From Candidatus Freyarchaeota archaeon (GTDB taxonomy: Archaea; Asgardarchaeota; Jordiarchaeia; Jordiarchaeales; Jordiarchaeaceae): a stretch of 64,000 nt of DNA. A program made the translations under genes and the position numbers. The DNA is taken from contig JAUQZE010000011.1 of the NCBI GenBank assembly GCA_030587365.1, positions 1 to 64,000 of the forward strand. Direction: 5' to 3'. Positions 53,846 through 63,955 of this stretch are shown here, piece by piece; positions within the stretch are counted from its first letter, which is position 1; each line of letters begins with the position of its first letter. Under the pieces are notes generated by a model. That model was not told the DNA's origin. It worked only from the letters and a program-made list of their open reading frames with translations, and ran no database searches.

Positions 53846-54233
53846 CAAGTCAAATTTCAATCTCCTAGTGGGAGTTCAAAATATTATTTGTAGAACTTTC
53901 TACTTTTTGCAAGTTGGTTTCAGCGATGTGTGCGTCTTTCACGCTTAATTTGTCTTGTTCTCTGAGAGTGTGGCTGCCTATAGGTTGAGGGCCCACAGGT
54001 ATGCATTTTGGCCTTCTTATCTTCGTGTGGCTTGAAAGGCTCAATTTTTCTCGTTGATGTGTTAAATACTTCGAGCAAGTGATTCCCTTCCTTCTACCTT
54101 GAAAAATCTTCCATTAAAATTTTTTAACATTATGCATACACAAAGAACTCTTGACCATTTCAAAAGGTTAAAAAGGGAATAGAAACTTTACTGTTTTTCT
54201 AAAATGTTTTTTATCATTTTCTGATGGGGCACT
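53846..54233. other. Intergenic region without recognised gene
   Basis: This 388-base AT-rich gap lies between co-oriented genes. No ORF or RNA gene was recognised. TTTTTAACATTATGCATAC near 54120 is a promoter-like stretch, and GATGGGGCACT before the start at 54234 is a possible ribosome site. Confidence 0.35.
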
Positions 54234-56234
54234 GTGATGCGGTTATTTTTTCTGAGGTTATATCGGAGTTTGTATCGGTTTCCTTGTAAGTATCCTATTG
54301 GGTTCCCTATTATTCTAGTGGAGGGCATTTTTCTATATTTATTTTTTAATGGCTTATCCTTTTTGGATCAAAGGGTGGTGGCTTCGCTTTTTCCTTTTTG
54401 GGTCTTTTTCTTTCTCAGCTTGGTTATTGATATTGGTTTGTGTTTTTTTGTTCTTTCTAAGAATTCTGTTATATTTCCGGAGCTTGGGAGGAAAAACAGG
54501 ATTTACTTATTTTCCTGTGTAACTGCTTTCACTTTGTTATTATTGATGGTTTTGGTTTATCCTTTGGTGTGGAGTTTGGCGAATTATCTTGTGGTGGTAA
54601 AGTCTTTCATAAATCAATTTTTTTCATCCTACGTCGCCTCTTTTCCCGGTATTCTTCAAAATCCTTTTAGTCTTTTTAACGTGTATCAGGGACTGAATGG
54701 ATTAGTTTTACATTCTGTGGGATTTATCACGGGTTGCACAGAAGTTGTGGACAGAATTTACTGGGTTATTGGTCTGCGGTACTTCTATTTGCTGTCGGCT
54801 ACCGAGAGATCGAGCAGAGTTAGGTTTCTAAGAATTCCAATAGCGACCGCTCCTGCTATTTATCTGGTAGAGGTGTTTCGGTTAGCAGGCTCTCCATTTT
54901 CTTATATTGTTTCGGCTACTATTTACTGTATATTGATACCCACTCTTATCTTTGAAGCAATAGTTTTGGGAACATCGGCGACCTTTCGCCATGGTGAAAA
55001 GAAAATTCGGGTGAGTCAGTTTGACGTTATTCGTAGATTAATAACTTGGGATATATTAAAGGATGTTTCTGAAGCGGACATTTTGAGTTTTACAGAGTTT
55101 AGCCAAAAGTCCAGCGTCTGGACTGGTGTAGTTATCTTTAAAGATAATGAGAAGGAGGATGCTTCCTTAATTATTGTTCCTTCACTTCACCCCGGGCCTT
55201 TGCTTTCTTTTTGTGGTTCTCTACTGTCGTACAAGATTTCCGAAAACTTGAAAGCCGATTACAGTCTGGTGATGGTTCCTCACTCGCCAAGCACACATGA
55301 TTTTAACCCTGCCTCGGCTTCCGAAATATTCAAGATTCTTAACAGTGTGCGTGGAGTCCTTAAAGATGGAAAAATGGAGTTCTATGAGTTCGCCTCCCCC
55401 ATTTTAGTTGAAGAAAGTAGTAAGAATGGGGACAAGTTTAGGGTTTTCTGTCAGGTTTTCAGTGACGGCAGAAACCAAAAGGTTTTAATTTTTTGTGACT
55501 TGCCGAATGAAAACAATGGCGATATATCTAATGGTGTTGGAAAGTATCTCATTGAAGCTGCTTGGAGTGTAGGAGCGAAAGACGCTATAATCATCGATAA
55601 ACATTTTCATCCTCATAGAGAGGAACGCCCACTTTACATGGAAGACCCTCTTACCGAGGAGCTAAAAGAACTGGTGAAAAGAGCTGTTAAAAAGGCCTTG
55701 AACGCCGGGAAGGGGAGAGTGTTATTTGCCGGGGCCAAAATGACTAGGCAAGAGATAGAATTAGAGCACAAAGAACTTGCCAAGCAGATTGGAAGAGACG
55801 GAATAACCTTGTACGTTATAAAATTAGAGAACAGAGATGAAAAATCAGCCTACGTTCTCATAGATGCAAATACGGTGGAGCCTGAATTAGGGAGAAAAAT
55901 TCTGAAGCTTTTCCTTAAGAGTGGATTCAAGGAGAATAATATCCTCGTTATGACCAGCGACACCCATCAAGACCTACTTTTTCTTAAGCCATTCGGCTCT
56001 AAAGAGAAGATTCATGAATCCGTCATCATGACGCTGAAAAAGCTTCTAAGACAAGTATCGAAGCCTCAAAAAGTGACCGTATCCCTAAACAGAATAATGA
56101 GTGACGTGAATGTGTGGGGATTATTAAACGGGGAGCGCTTCTTCACACTTCTTCTCAGAGCATTCCCAAAAGCTCTGGCGGCTTTACTAATCTACTGGAT
56201 GGTGGCCTTCATACTATCCATACTCACACTTTAA
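54234..56234 (+). CDS. DUF2070 family membrane protein
   Basis: A 666-residue archaeal protein: five to six membrane segments in the first 250 residues, then a soluble domain with IIVPSLHPGPLLSFCGS (HPGP signature), VMVPHSPSTHDFNPAS, AIIIDKHFHPHREERP and VLVMTSDTHQD, which carry His/Asp residues that could bind metal, and a C-terminal membrane helix (ALAALLIYWMVAFILSILTL). The family is almost confined to archaea and its function is unknown. GTG 54234 or the ATG directly after it can start it. Confidence 0.85.
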   Translation: MMRLFFLRLYRSLYRFPCKYPIGFPIILVEGIFLYLFFNGLSFLDQRVVASLFPFWVFFFLSLVIDIGLCFFVLSKNSVIFPELGRKNRIYLFSCVTAFTLLLLMVLVYPLVWSLANYLVVVKSFINQFFSSYVASFPGILQNPFSLFNVYQGLNGLVLHSVGFITGCTEVVDRIYWVIGLRYFYLLSATERSSRVRFLRIPIATAPAIYLVEVFRLAGSPFSYIVSATIYCILIPTLIFEAIVLGTSATFRHGEKKIRVSQFDVIRRLITWDILKDVSEADILSFTEFSQKSSVWTGVVIFKDNEKEDASLIIVPSLHPGPLLSFCGSLLSYKISENLKADYSLVMVPHSPSTHDFNPASASEIFKILNSVRGVLKDGKMEFYEFASPILVEESSKNGDKFRVFCQVFSDGRNQKVLIFCDLPNENNGDISNGVGKYLIEAAWSVGAKDAIIIDKHFHPHREERPLYMEDPLTEELKELVKRAVKKALNAGKGRVLFAGAKMTRQEIELEHKELAKQIGRDGITLYVIKLENRDEKSAYVLIDANTVEPELGRKILKLFLKSGFKENNILVMTSDTHQDLLFLKPFGSKEKIHESVIMTLKKLLRQVSKPQKVTVSLNRIMSDVNVWGLLNGERFFTLLLRAFPKALAALLIYWMVAFILSILTL

Positions 56235-56382
56235 AATCGGTTATGCGGCTCCTTTTTTGAAGAGATTAAAACGGAAACCCTTGCCTTTGCTTTTGAACGT
56301 ACTAATCCTAACGTGTAAAAAAGTATATAACCTTTTTATAGCAAACTAGAATACAACGACGCTGCAAGGAGAAATAATTGGA

Positions 56383-57135
56383 TTGTCAACTCCCGAGTTT
56401 ATCAAGGAGCAACTCTATCCTGGTGAAAAAGTTAAATCAGTTATTGTTCAGAGCAAATTCGTTATTTTTAAGGAAACATTGGCTTTTACGGATAGTCGCT
56501 TGATAATTTACCGCAGTGGTTTTTTGTACAGAATTACTGAGGATCATCCTTATGAGACTATTACTTCGATTCGTGCTGAGAACAGCAGGCCGATTGAATG
56601 TTTGATAGCTTTCTTGTTTTCCCTTATTGCGATTGCATTCTACTATGCACGTATTGATCTTACAGGGCTTTATTCCACAGTTTGGCCAACCACAGTTTAT
56701 TTTTCTATTATAGCAGGCATCGTTTCCTCTCTGGTCGTAGCCTATTATGTCTACCGGGGTTACGGTAAATTGAAAGCATGTGTAGTAGGCGGTATATTGT
56801 TAGCTATTCTGGCTATTCTGTGGTTCTACCTACACTATATACTACCACCCATTTCTCAGGCGTTGCAGAGTCTTCTCGCCACAAACACATATACGTCTCC
56901 AATCTACTTAACAAACCCCCTACTTTTTAATGAACTTGTAAACTATGTCTTTTCAAACATCGCATCAGACACCGCAGTCATAACTTCAACCATTTACGGA
57001 ATAATTGCACTCATCTGCTTCATTACACGCTTAAGTTTAGTTCTATTGACCTTCGGAGAAGGATGGGGAGCAGTCACATTTCACCCCTACAATGCAGAGG
57101 TCATAAAAACGGTTAGAGCAGCTTTGAAACAATAA
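56383..57135 (+). CDS. Membrane protein with N-terminal PH-like domain
   Basis: A 250-residue protein. The first 70 residues (EQLYPGEKVKSVIVQSKFVIFKETLAFTDSRLIIYRSGFLYRITEDHPYETITSIRAEN) have the strand pattern of bacterial PH domains (bPH, YdbS-like): GEK, then LAFTDSRLIIYR, then YETITSI. Four hydrophobic segments follow (IECLIAFLFSLIAIAFYY to CFITRLSLVLLTFGEGWG), and a short soluble end. Function unknown. It is followed by a T-run terminator region shared with the convergent chelatase gene. Confidence 0.6.
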   Translation: MSTPEFIKEQLYPGEKVKSVIVQSKFVIFKETLAFTDSRLIIYRSGFLYRITEDHPYETITSIRAENSRPIECLIAFLFSLIAIAFYYARIDLTGLYSTVWPTTVYFSIIAGIVSSLVVAYYVYRGYGKLKACVVGGILLAILAILWFYLHYILPPISQALQSLLATNTYTSPIYLTNPLLFNELVNYVFSNIASDTAVITSTIYGIIALICFITRLSLVLLTFGEGWGAVTFHPYNAEVIKTVRAALKQ

Positions 57136-57149
57136 TTTTCAATTCCCTA

Positions 57150-57162
57150 CTCTTTTTTTATT
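57150..57162. terminator. T-rich terminator between convergent genes
   Basis: CTCTTTTTTTATTT follows the PH-like membrane protein gene by about 15 bases and precedes the end of the chelatase gene on the opposite strand. Confidence 0.5.
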
Positions 57163-57193
57163 TAATAATAGATTTACTAACTGGATTCCTGTC

Positions 57194-59242
57194 TCATTTA
57201 GAGAGCCGTTCTATTGTCTCTGTGATGTTTACCTTTTCGCTTTGAATTATGCTCTCGATGGCACTTGCAGTTACTTCATCTATATTATAGTATGAGCCTT
57301 GGGCATTTTCGGCAATCATTTTCATATAACCTACATCCGGTGCAAACCTGTTTGAAATTCTCTCGGTGTCTATGGCTACGAGATGTACCCCTCTCTCAAA
57401 GAGAAGTTTTGAAATAATTCTGATTTCTTTTTCGATGTTTGCTTTAGGACTGAGCGGGACGTTCGCGTGTCCGTCACTGATAACAACAATTATGGGCACG
57501 GTTAATCCGATTTTTGTTCTTTCATTTTCAATAACTTTAAGGGCTTTGTAGAGTCCCGCAGCCAAGGGTGTCTTTCCTGTTGAGGGCAAGTCTTTCAGGT
57601 ATCTTTTTCCTAGTATGAGGTGTTTTGTGGGCGGCATTAGAACCTCTGCATGTGATGATTTTAACATTATTATTCCCACGTAGTCTCTTTTGGGATAAGA
57701 TTCTGTTAGAATTGAGTAAGCCGCACCCTTCGCGGCTTCTATCCTGTCGTATACATTCATGGAGCCGCTGGAATCCACCACCAGTATTATGAGAAAGGAG
57801 GTCTTAGTCTTTCTTAATTTGACTCTCAGGTCTTCACTGCTAACCACAAAGGGTTCGTGATTACAATTGTTTCGAGCAAGTCTTAAAGCCGCGGCTCTCA
57901 GTGAAGCGTCTACAGCTATGTCGTAACACTCTTCTTGAGGCACACAGGGTTTAACGTAACGCCCTTTAACCGTGCTTGATGGAACGCTAAACCTCTTCCC
58001 GTATCCTCTGGTTGCTTTTCTCAAGTTTAAAACCATGTTCAGTATCTTGTTTACGTTTATTGGTCCACCAATCTCACTAATCTTACTTTTAGGGGCTTTA
58101 CCCGCAACTTCCATCAAATCTTGGGAAGTGCTTTGGGTGCCCCTCTTCTTCGTTTCTGCCTCTTTCTCCGTCTCTCTTTCTTGCCTCTCAGGTGGGCCCA
58201 AATTTTCCTGGAGATTATGAAGCGTTGTTTCAAGTTCTTGTTCTTTGGCTACTGTTTCTTCGAAGGGTAATCTTCTTAATCTGTGAGATAGAGCCAGTTT
58301 TGCTGCTCTCGTAATATCTTCCATAGTAACTTCTGTTCTTCCGTCTAAGGCTGCTAAAGCCTTGGCGGTGGCTACAATCACTATGTCTGCTCTGTGGGTA
58401 TGAATATTCAGATCTAGGCTTAACTTGGAAACAGTGTCCAGAAGCTGTTCACTGATTTCCACTCGGTTTAAGAGTTTTCGGGCTTTGATGATTCTCTCCT
58501 GCAATTCCTTTTGTGAGACGTTGTACTTTTCCTGAAATTCTAGTGGATCTTTTTCGAACGCTTCTCTTCTTCTAACTATCTCCTTTCTTTGCTCCAGATC
58601 CCTTAACGCTTCGATTTGTACACATAAGCCGAATCTATCGGTTATCTGAGGACGAAGCTCTCCTTCCTCGGGATTCATAGTGCCTATCAGCATAAACCTC
58701 GCGGGGTGTGACACGGACACTCCCTCGCGTTCCACAACGTTTAATCCCATGGCTGCTGAGTCAAGGAGTATATCCACCAAGTGGTCGTCTAACAGATTTA
58801 CCTCATCAACATATAGTATTCCGCGGTTAGCCTCTGCGAGCAGTCCCGGTTCCAGACAAGCTAATCCTTCCTTCAAAGCCTTTTCCACATTCAGGGACCC
58901 TACAACTCTATCCTCAGTCGCGCTGAGAGGTAGGTCTACTACCCTCATCTTCTTCCTTTCCACTGGGAGTTCTTCTCCTCGCTCAAATTTATGAGCACAT
59001 TCTTCACACATTTCCGTGGTGTCTCGAGGATTGCAGTTAAAAGAACAGCCTTTCACAACTTCTATTTCCGGCAGAAGGTCGGCAAGAGCTCGGGCTGCAG
59101 TTGATTTTCCAGTCCCCCGTTCTCCTCTCAGTAAAACTCCACCGATTAGTGGATTTATGGCTGCGGAAAGAAGCGCCATTTTGAGGTTTTCTTGTCCTAC
59201 TATAGCCGTAAATGGGTAGAACCATTTTTTGTGTTTTGTCAT
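57194..59242 (-). CDS. Mg/Co-chelatase ChlI-ChlD fusion-type ATPase
   Basis: A 682-residue protein combining an AAA+ ATPase and a von Willebrand A domain, as in BchI and BchD joined. Walker A GERGTGKST and Walker B GILYVDEVNLLDD are clear, with an extra Cys-containing insert (CSFNCNPRDTTEMCEEC) that may bind metal. The VWA MIDAS motif is VVDSSGSM (about residue 490) with a TGKTPLAAGL continuation. It drives metal insertion by the large subunit, CobN, which ends 19 bases upstream in the same direction. Substrate is taken to be cobalt rather than magnesium because no chlorophyll genes exist here. Confidence 0.85.
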   Translation of the reverse strand: MTKHKKWFYPFTAIVGQENLKMALLSAAINPLIGGVLLRGERGTGKSTAARALADLLPEIEVVKGCSFNCNPRDTTEMCEECAHKFERGEELPVERKKMRVVDLPLSATEDRVVGSLNVEKALKEGLACLEPGLLAEANRGILYVDEVNLLDDHLVDILLDSAAMGLNVVEREGVSVSHPARFMLIGTMNPEEGELRPQITDRFGLCVQIEALRDLEQRKEIVRRREAFEKDPLEFQEKYNVSQKELQERIIKARKLLNRVEISEQLLDTVSKLSLDLNIHTHRADIVIVATAKALAALDGRTEVTMEDITRAAKLALSHRLRRLPFEETVAKEQELETTLHNLQENLGPPERQERETEKEAETKKRGTQSTSQDLMEVAGKAPKSKISEIGGPINVNKILNMVLNLRKATRGYGKRFSVPSSTVKGRYVKPCVPQEECYDIAVDASLRAAALRLARNNCNHEPFVVSSEDLRVKLRKTKTSFLIILVVDSSGSMNVYDRIEAAKGAAYSILTESYPKRDYVGIIMLKSSHAEVLMPPTKHLILGKRYLKDLPSTGKTPLAAGLYKALKVIENERTKIGLTVPIIVVISDGHANVPLSPKANIEKEIRIISKLLFERGVHLVAIDTERISNRFAPDVGYMKMIAENAQGSYYNIDEVTASAIESIIQSEKVNITETIERLSK

Positions 59243-59261
59243 TTTCTTCCATCTCCTTTCT

Positions 59262-62200
59262 TTATTCTTCTATTTCTCCTTCTACTTCTAAGAACAATTG
59301 ACGGAGCTTATCCAATTCTTCACGGGTTGCATGCCAGTATCCACGTTGGTTAGCTTCTAAGAGGCGTCCAATCATTTCGTGTAACGCCCACTTATTATTT
59401 TCCTGTAACTTTTTTCTCATCTCTTCGTTAAACAAGTAATCCTCGGCAACTTTGCTCCAAATCCAGTTGTCCACCTTATTAGTTGTGGCTGCAAAACCCA
59501 GCATGTACTCTACACGCTCTGCGATTTTTTTTCCGCCGTGGTAATCATGTTTCAGCATAGCATCTATCCATTTTGGGTTTAGCAGGCGGGTTCTCACACC
59601 TCTCTGAATAGCCTTATCCACAGTTTCAGTTCTTATCGATTCTTTAGTGGTGTCTGTGATCAGCATTTCTGGTTTTTCACCCTTGATTGTTTCAACAGCT
59701 TTCGAAAGCCCCCCAAAGAACTCATAGTAGTGGTCTAAATCTGTGACCTCATACTCATGTGTATCGCGAACCTGGGAGACGAGTTTCACCTTTGATAAAG
59801 CTTTGCGATAAATTTCGTCAACTTGTTTACCGTGAACATTTTCCGCGTAAACGTTATTCATACTCGCTATATATGCTTCAGCTACCTGACCCTCGGAATC
59901 CCAATTCGACGTTTCAATTAATCTTGTTAGTCTCGTTCCATATTCCCCTGATCTAGGCCCGAAAATACGGGCATTTGAGAGCCTTTTTGCGGTTTTTTCA
60001 TCCGAGAACTCTTTGATTAAATCTCTGAAAAGCTCATCAGAGTGTTTTTTAACATAGTTTTTGCTTTCTTCTTCCAATGAGGCAACCATATTGAAAGCCT
60101 CGTCCAGTAGCTTCATAGTTTCTGGGAACAGGTCACGGAAGAAGCCGCATATATTGACTATGACATCTATTCTGGGTCTTCCCAGCTCCTCGAGAGGGAT
60201 CAATTTTAATTTCGGGAACCAGATACTCTTCTCCCGCACGATTTTGACGCCGAGATAGCCCAGTATCTGTCCCACCGTTTCTCCCCTCGTCTTGACTGTT
60301 TCGAATCCCCAGAGCACGACCGCCACGCTTTCCGGATATCCTCCGTTCATGTCATGGTACTGTTTCAAGGTCTTCTCCGCTATTTCAACACCCCTTTGAT
60401 ACGCAGCATCGCTGGGCACGAGGCGGGGGTCGAACTGATAGGTGTTGCTTCCCGTTGGAAGAACTTCGGGGGTGCGGATAGGGTCGCCACCCAGATTAGG
60501 AAAGACGTAGTCGCCATTCAACGCTTTAATAAGACTGTTGATTTCGTCACTCTTCTCCAGATTGGCGGCGACTTGGAGACCGAAGGAAAGCGTCTTATTA
60601 AGTTCCTTAACCAGAGTCTTTTTTACCTCAGAGAACTTTACCGCCGCCTCCACCGAATTAAACGACAGCCGGACAATGTTTTTTGTCTTTTCTTCTATTT
60701 CGGATAAGAGTTGACCGTAGCTTATTCCATTGTAGTTTTCGTTGGGATGGTTAATAGCATAGTCATAATCGATTCCCATTGATTCGAAGAGTATTCGATT
60801 TAAGGATTTGATTTCACCTCGATCGTATCTTAGGATGAATGAAATAAAATCTGTCAATTCATCATCCTGATACTTTTCACCGAAAATGTGGAGTCCTCTG
60901 GGAATTATTGATCGTTTGATGGCAAAGAGTTCATCGTAAATCTCATCTGCAGATGTGGAACTAATGTTAAGCTCTTTCGCTTTCTCTATGATTTGTGACT
61001 GAACTCTTCTTGCTCGAACTGGGTCTTGGAGGGCTGCCTCGTGGTACTCGTTTATGAGTTCCTCAAGTTCGGTGAAGCCCTCGTAGAGTCCAGACTGCAT
61101 ATATGGGGGAGACATGTGGTTAATCAGTGTAGCGTAACTGCGTCTCTTAGCTATCATAGCCTCTGAGGGATTAGTTATATGGTAAACGTATAGGTGAGGA
61201 ATGTTACCAATCAAAAAGTCGGGATAACACTCACTAGACATTCCCGCTTCTTTTCCCTTCATGAACTCTACGGTGCCGTGTGTGCCCAGATGTATAACCG
61301 CATTTGCTTCAAATTCTTTCTCTAACCACTTATAGAATGCGATATACTGATGATGCGGAGGCAGATTCCTATCATGATAAGCCTTTTCAGGATTCTCATG
61401 AATCCCGCGGGTTGGCTGAAGCCCCACAAACACGTTACCCAGCTTAATTCCAGGGATGAGCAAACTACCGTTGTAACTCATAACACTTCCCGGTGGTTCT
61501 CCCCACTCCTGAACCACCTCCTTTCTCATACCCTCACTTAGCTCTTTGAACCACTCCCGATATTTATCAGCTGGGACGGTTATTGCGTTCTGAAAAGTAA
61601 GTTTCTTTGGACTCCATTTTCCAGAGTTCACCAACCCTTGACTCAAAAAGAATTCACTAAGCTCCGCTTGTTCTGAGTCGCCTACGTTATAGTTCTCTGC
61701 TCTCAATCTTTCAAGTATCTTATCTAAGCTTCTGAAAACATCCAGATAAGCCGCGTTGCCTATGTTGTCCTCTCCCGGCGGATAGTTGTAAAGAACGATA
61801 GCGATTTTCTTTTCAGAATTCTTCTTCCTCCTCAAATCCAACCATTTGAGAACCCTACCTGCAATTCTCTCTACCCGGTCATCAATTGCAACGGCTGACT
61901 TAACATCGGCTCCAAGAGTATCGCTATAATCCAGATTTTCCAGTCCCAGAGAGGGTATAGGTTCTATGAGTCCATCAAGCTCTGGAAGTGTAATCGCCGC
62001 AACCAACTCTACTGGAGAGAAACCCTGAAGCGATTCTCTCCACTTTTCTATTTCCCGCATGTACAGAGGAGCGGCGTCAAAAATAGGAATATTCAACTCT
62101 TTCAACAATTCCAAGGTTTGCCGCGGTTCTCCCCCTAATGGTCCCCCATTAATACGGAACCAGACAAAACTCACAGCAGCATCAATGATTGGTTTTCCAT

Positions 62201-63023
62201 TCTTAAAAAAGAATTTCCGGAGTGCTTTCAAATTATCTACTCCGTCTGAAAACACTGGAATCACATTAACTGCGTGTTCTAATCTTTTAATAAGCGCACC
62301 AGCACCTATAACTGACGACTCGAAGTGCATACCTCCATAGAACAAAACTCCCACGGTAGGCTTTCCCGGATCAAAGTTCTCGTTTAGGTAGTCGTCCAAA
62401 CTAGTATAGAACCGGTCTAGTTCTGGGTGATAGATTCCCATATCCGGAAACTCGACTGGTGGTTCAGGTTTCACCTTTTGTCCACCGTACTCCTTAGCGA
62501 CGAATAGAAGCAGGTTCTTTATGTTCCTCTTTCCGCTATACTTCCAGTAGTTCATTGCCCGGATCCAATTTTTAGCATGCTTTAAACTGCCAAAAGGCAA
62601 AACCGTTCCCATCTTTTCAATCATGTTCTGAATGCTTCGAATTTTTTTCCAGTCTACATATTCCTTGGAGGAAGATTTTTGCCTATCAAACATTTTTGCT
62701 GGAGAGAAGGATCCTATTCGCGTAAGCGACATAATCTCAGTGGTGCCACCAACCAGTGTAATCACCGTATTTTTCTGATCAGATAAAACTTCTAGAGCTA
62801 AGTTTAACGGTTTTCCTCTGCCTCTTACGTCCAGAAGAACAATTTCTGATGTTCTCAAATCCTCCCTCAAAGCATTCTCGTCGACCAATTCTTCAATAAC
62901 TTCGTGAACATAATAAAGTCTGGGGTCTATTACTTCACTGTATTCTTCCCTGATCTCCCTCACCGCCTCCGCAAAAGAGTTGGAAACCGCTATGGTGGCA
63001 AGAACCGTAATTTTGGTTGGCAT
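59262..63023 (-). CDS. cobN: Cobaltochelatase large subunit CobN
   Basis: A 1253-residue CobN/BchH-type chelatase H subunit. Typical motifs are GVLFYGGMHFESS (N-terminal), PLGGEPRQTLELLKELNIPIFDAAPLY, IVLYNYPPGEDNIGNAAYLD, FQNAITVPADKYREWF, HLGTHGTVEFMKGKEAGMS, GFETVKTRGETVGQILGYLGV, and FGPRSGEYGTRL near the C-terminus. It inserts cobalt into a corrin-ring precursor with ATP-driven help of the ChlI/ChlD protein encoded 19 bases downstream. It fits the demand of three corrinoid proteins in the window. Start is an ATG at 63023. Confidence 0.92.
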   Translation of the reverse strand: MPTKITVLATIAVSNSFAEAVREIREEYSEVIDPRLYYVHEVIEELVDENALREDLRTSEIVLLDVRGRGKPLNLALEVLSDQKNTVITLVGGTTEIMSLTRIGSFSPAKMFDRQKSSSKEYVDWKKIRSIQNMIEKMGTVLPFGSLKHAKNWIRAMNYWKYSGKRNIKNLLLFVAKEYGGQKVKPEPPVEFPDMGIYHPELDRFYTSLDDYLNENFDPGKPTVGVLFYGGMHFESSVIGAGALIKRLEHAVNVIPVFSDGVDNLKALRKFFFKNGKPIIDAAVSFVWFRINGGPLGGEPRQTLELLKELNIPIFDAAPLYMREIEKWRESLQGFSPVELVAAITLPELDGLIEPIPSLGLENLDYSDTLGADVKSAVAIDDRVERIAGRVLKWLDLRRKKNSEKKIAIVLYNYPPGEDNIGNAAYLDVFRSLDKILERLRAENYNVGDSEQAELSEFFLSQGLVNSGKWSPKKLTFQNAITVPADKYREWFKELSEGMRKEVVQEWGEPPGSVMSYNGSLLIPGIKLGNVFVGLQPTRGIHENPEKAYHDRNLPPHHQYIAFYKWLEKEFEANAVIHLGTHGTVEFMKGKEAGMSSECYPDFLIGNIPHLYVYHITNPSEAMIAKRRSYATLINHMSPPYMQSGLYEGFTELEELINEYHEAALQDPVRARRVQSQIIEKAKELNISSTSADEIYDELFAIKRSIIPRGLHIFGEKYQDDELTDFISFILRYDRGEIKSLNRILFESMGIDYDYAINHPNENYNGISYGQLLSEIEEKTKNIVRLSFNSVEAAVKFSEVKKTLVKELNKTLSFGLQVAANLEKSDEINSLIKALNGDYVFPNLGGDPIRTPEVLPTGSNTYQFDPRLVPSDAAYQRGVEIAEKTLKQYHDMNGGYPESVAVVLWGFETVKTRGETVGQILGYLGVKIVREKSIWFPKLKLIPLEELGRPRIDVIVNICGFFRDLFPETMKLLDEAFNMVASLEEESKNYVKKHSDELFRDLIKEFSDEKTAKRLSNARIFGPRSGEYGTRLTRLIETSNWDSEGQVAEAYIASMNNVYAENVHGKQVDEIYRKALSKVKLVSQVRDTHEYEVTDLDHYYEFFGGLSKAVETIKGEKPEMLITDTTKESIRTETVDKAIQRGVRTRLLNPKWIDAMLKHDYHGGKKIAERVEYMLGFAATTNKVDNWIWSKVAEDYLFNEEMRKKLQENNKWALHEMIGRLLEANQRGYWHATREELDKLRQLFLEVEGEIEE

Positions 63024-63293
63024 GACTACACCCTATAAGTAATACTTTTTTATAAAACAGTAATATTTTATCCTTTTAAGGTTTACCAATTACGCGATAT
63101 GCTTCAGTAATCATTTCCCCTTCCCTCAAGCATACGCATCCATTGTAGTGATGGGTTGGAGACGCCCCGTTTCCTGTTTTATCCATCCTTTATTTGCCTT
63201 ATCCCGTTATGGGTGTGAGGTAGATAGGAGTTTGACTCGGGTGAAAGGTGTTTGTTTGGTTTTTCTTTTGTTTTTTGGGTTTGGTTTGTGTTC

Positions 63294-63809
63294 TTAGATT
63301 TCTTTTTTGGTTTTCATTGGTATAATTATTTTTGCGCCTTTTTCTCCTATTATTTCCGCTTTTCCGTCAAGGAACATTGCTGCTGTTATGCAGCATGCGG
63401 TTGCGTCTAGTTCGTGTTTGCTTCGGGGCTTGTGTTCGAATCTTACAAATCTTTCTAGTTGGTTCTCGTTTACTTCCATTATTTTGTAGAAGGCGCTTGG
63501 AAAAACTTCAATCATGTTACCTAGTTTTGCTTTCAGTTTTATTGCTCTCCAGGTTAGCTCTTTTATGAAATTCGGTGGGAACGCCTGTATTCCTCTACGG
63601 ATGAGCTCCCTCTCCGCTTCCCTGTATCCCTCGCTATAAGTTAGTGGCGCATCTACAGCTATCAGGTCGGGGTAGGCGCGAACGGTGCTGTTAAGTATCT
63701 GTATGTCTGTGTAAACTATGGTAGTTACTACGTATCCGTCATCATAGAGTGCGAATCCTGTGGGATTTGTTTCCTTTGAAGCTAGGTCTAATCCCACTAT
63801 GGTTACCAA
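63294..63809 (-). CDS. DUF429-type RNase H-like fold protein
   Basis: A 171-residue protein beginning VGLDLASKETNPTGFALYDDG, with LIAVDAPLTYSEGYREAERELIRRGIQAFP, and RSKHELDATACCITAAMFLDG. The Asp in LDLAS, in VDAPL and in HELDA match the acidic residues of the DUF429 predicted nuclease or ATPase family of RNase H-like fold. It has no membrane segment. Role unknown; members often occur alone as here. Confidence 0.75.
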   Translation of the reverse strand: MVTIVGLDLASKETNPTGFALYDDGYVVTTIVYTDIQILNSTVRAYPDLIAVDAPLTYSEGYREAERELIRRGIQAFPPNFIKELTWRAIKLKAKLGNMIEVFPSAFYKIMEVNENQLERFVRFEHKPRSKHELDATACCITAAMFLDGKAEIIGEKGAKIIIPMKTKKEI

Positions 63810-63955
63810 TTTTTTAAAACCTCTTTTTAGAACTATTACGCATAATGTTTAAAAATGCGCCGTTTCTAGATGTTATTTCTCCTAAATCAATAGACAAATA
63901 TATGGCTTTTGTGTGATAATTAATTGAGGATTTAATGAGTTTCGGGTGTTAACTG

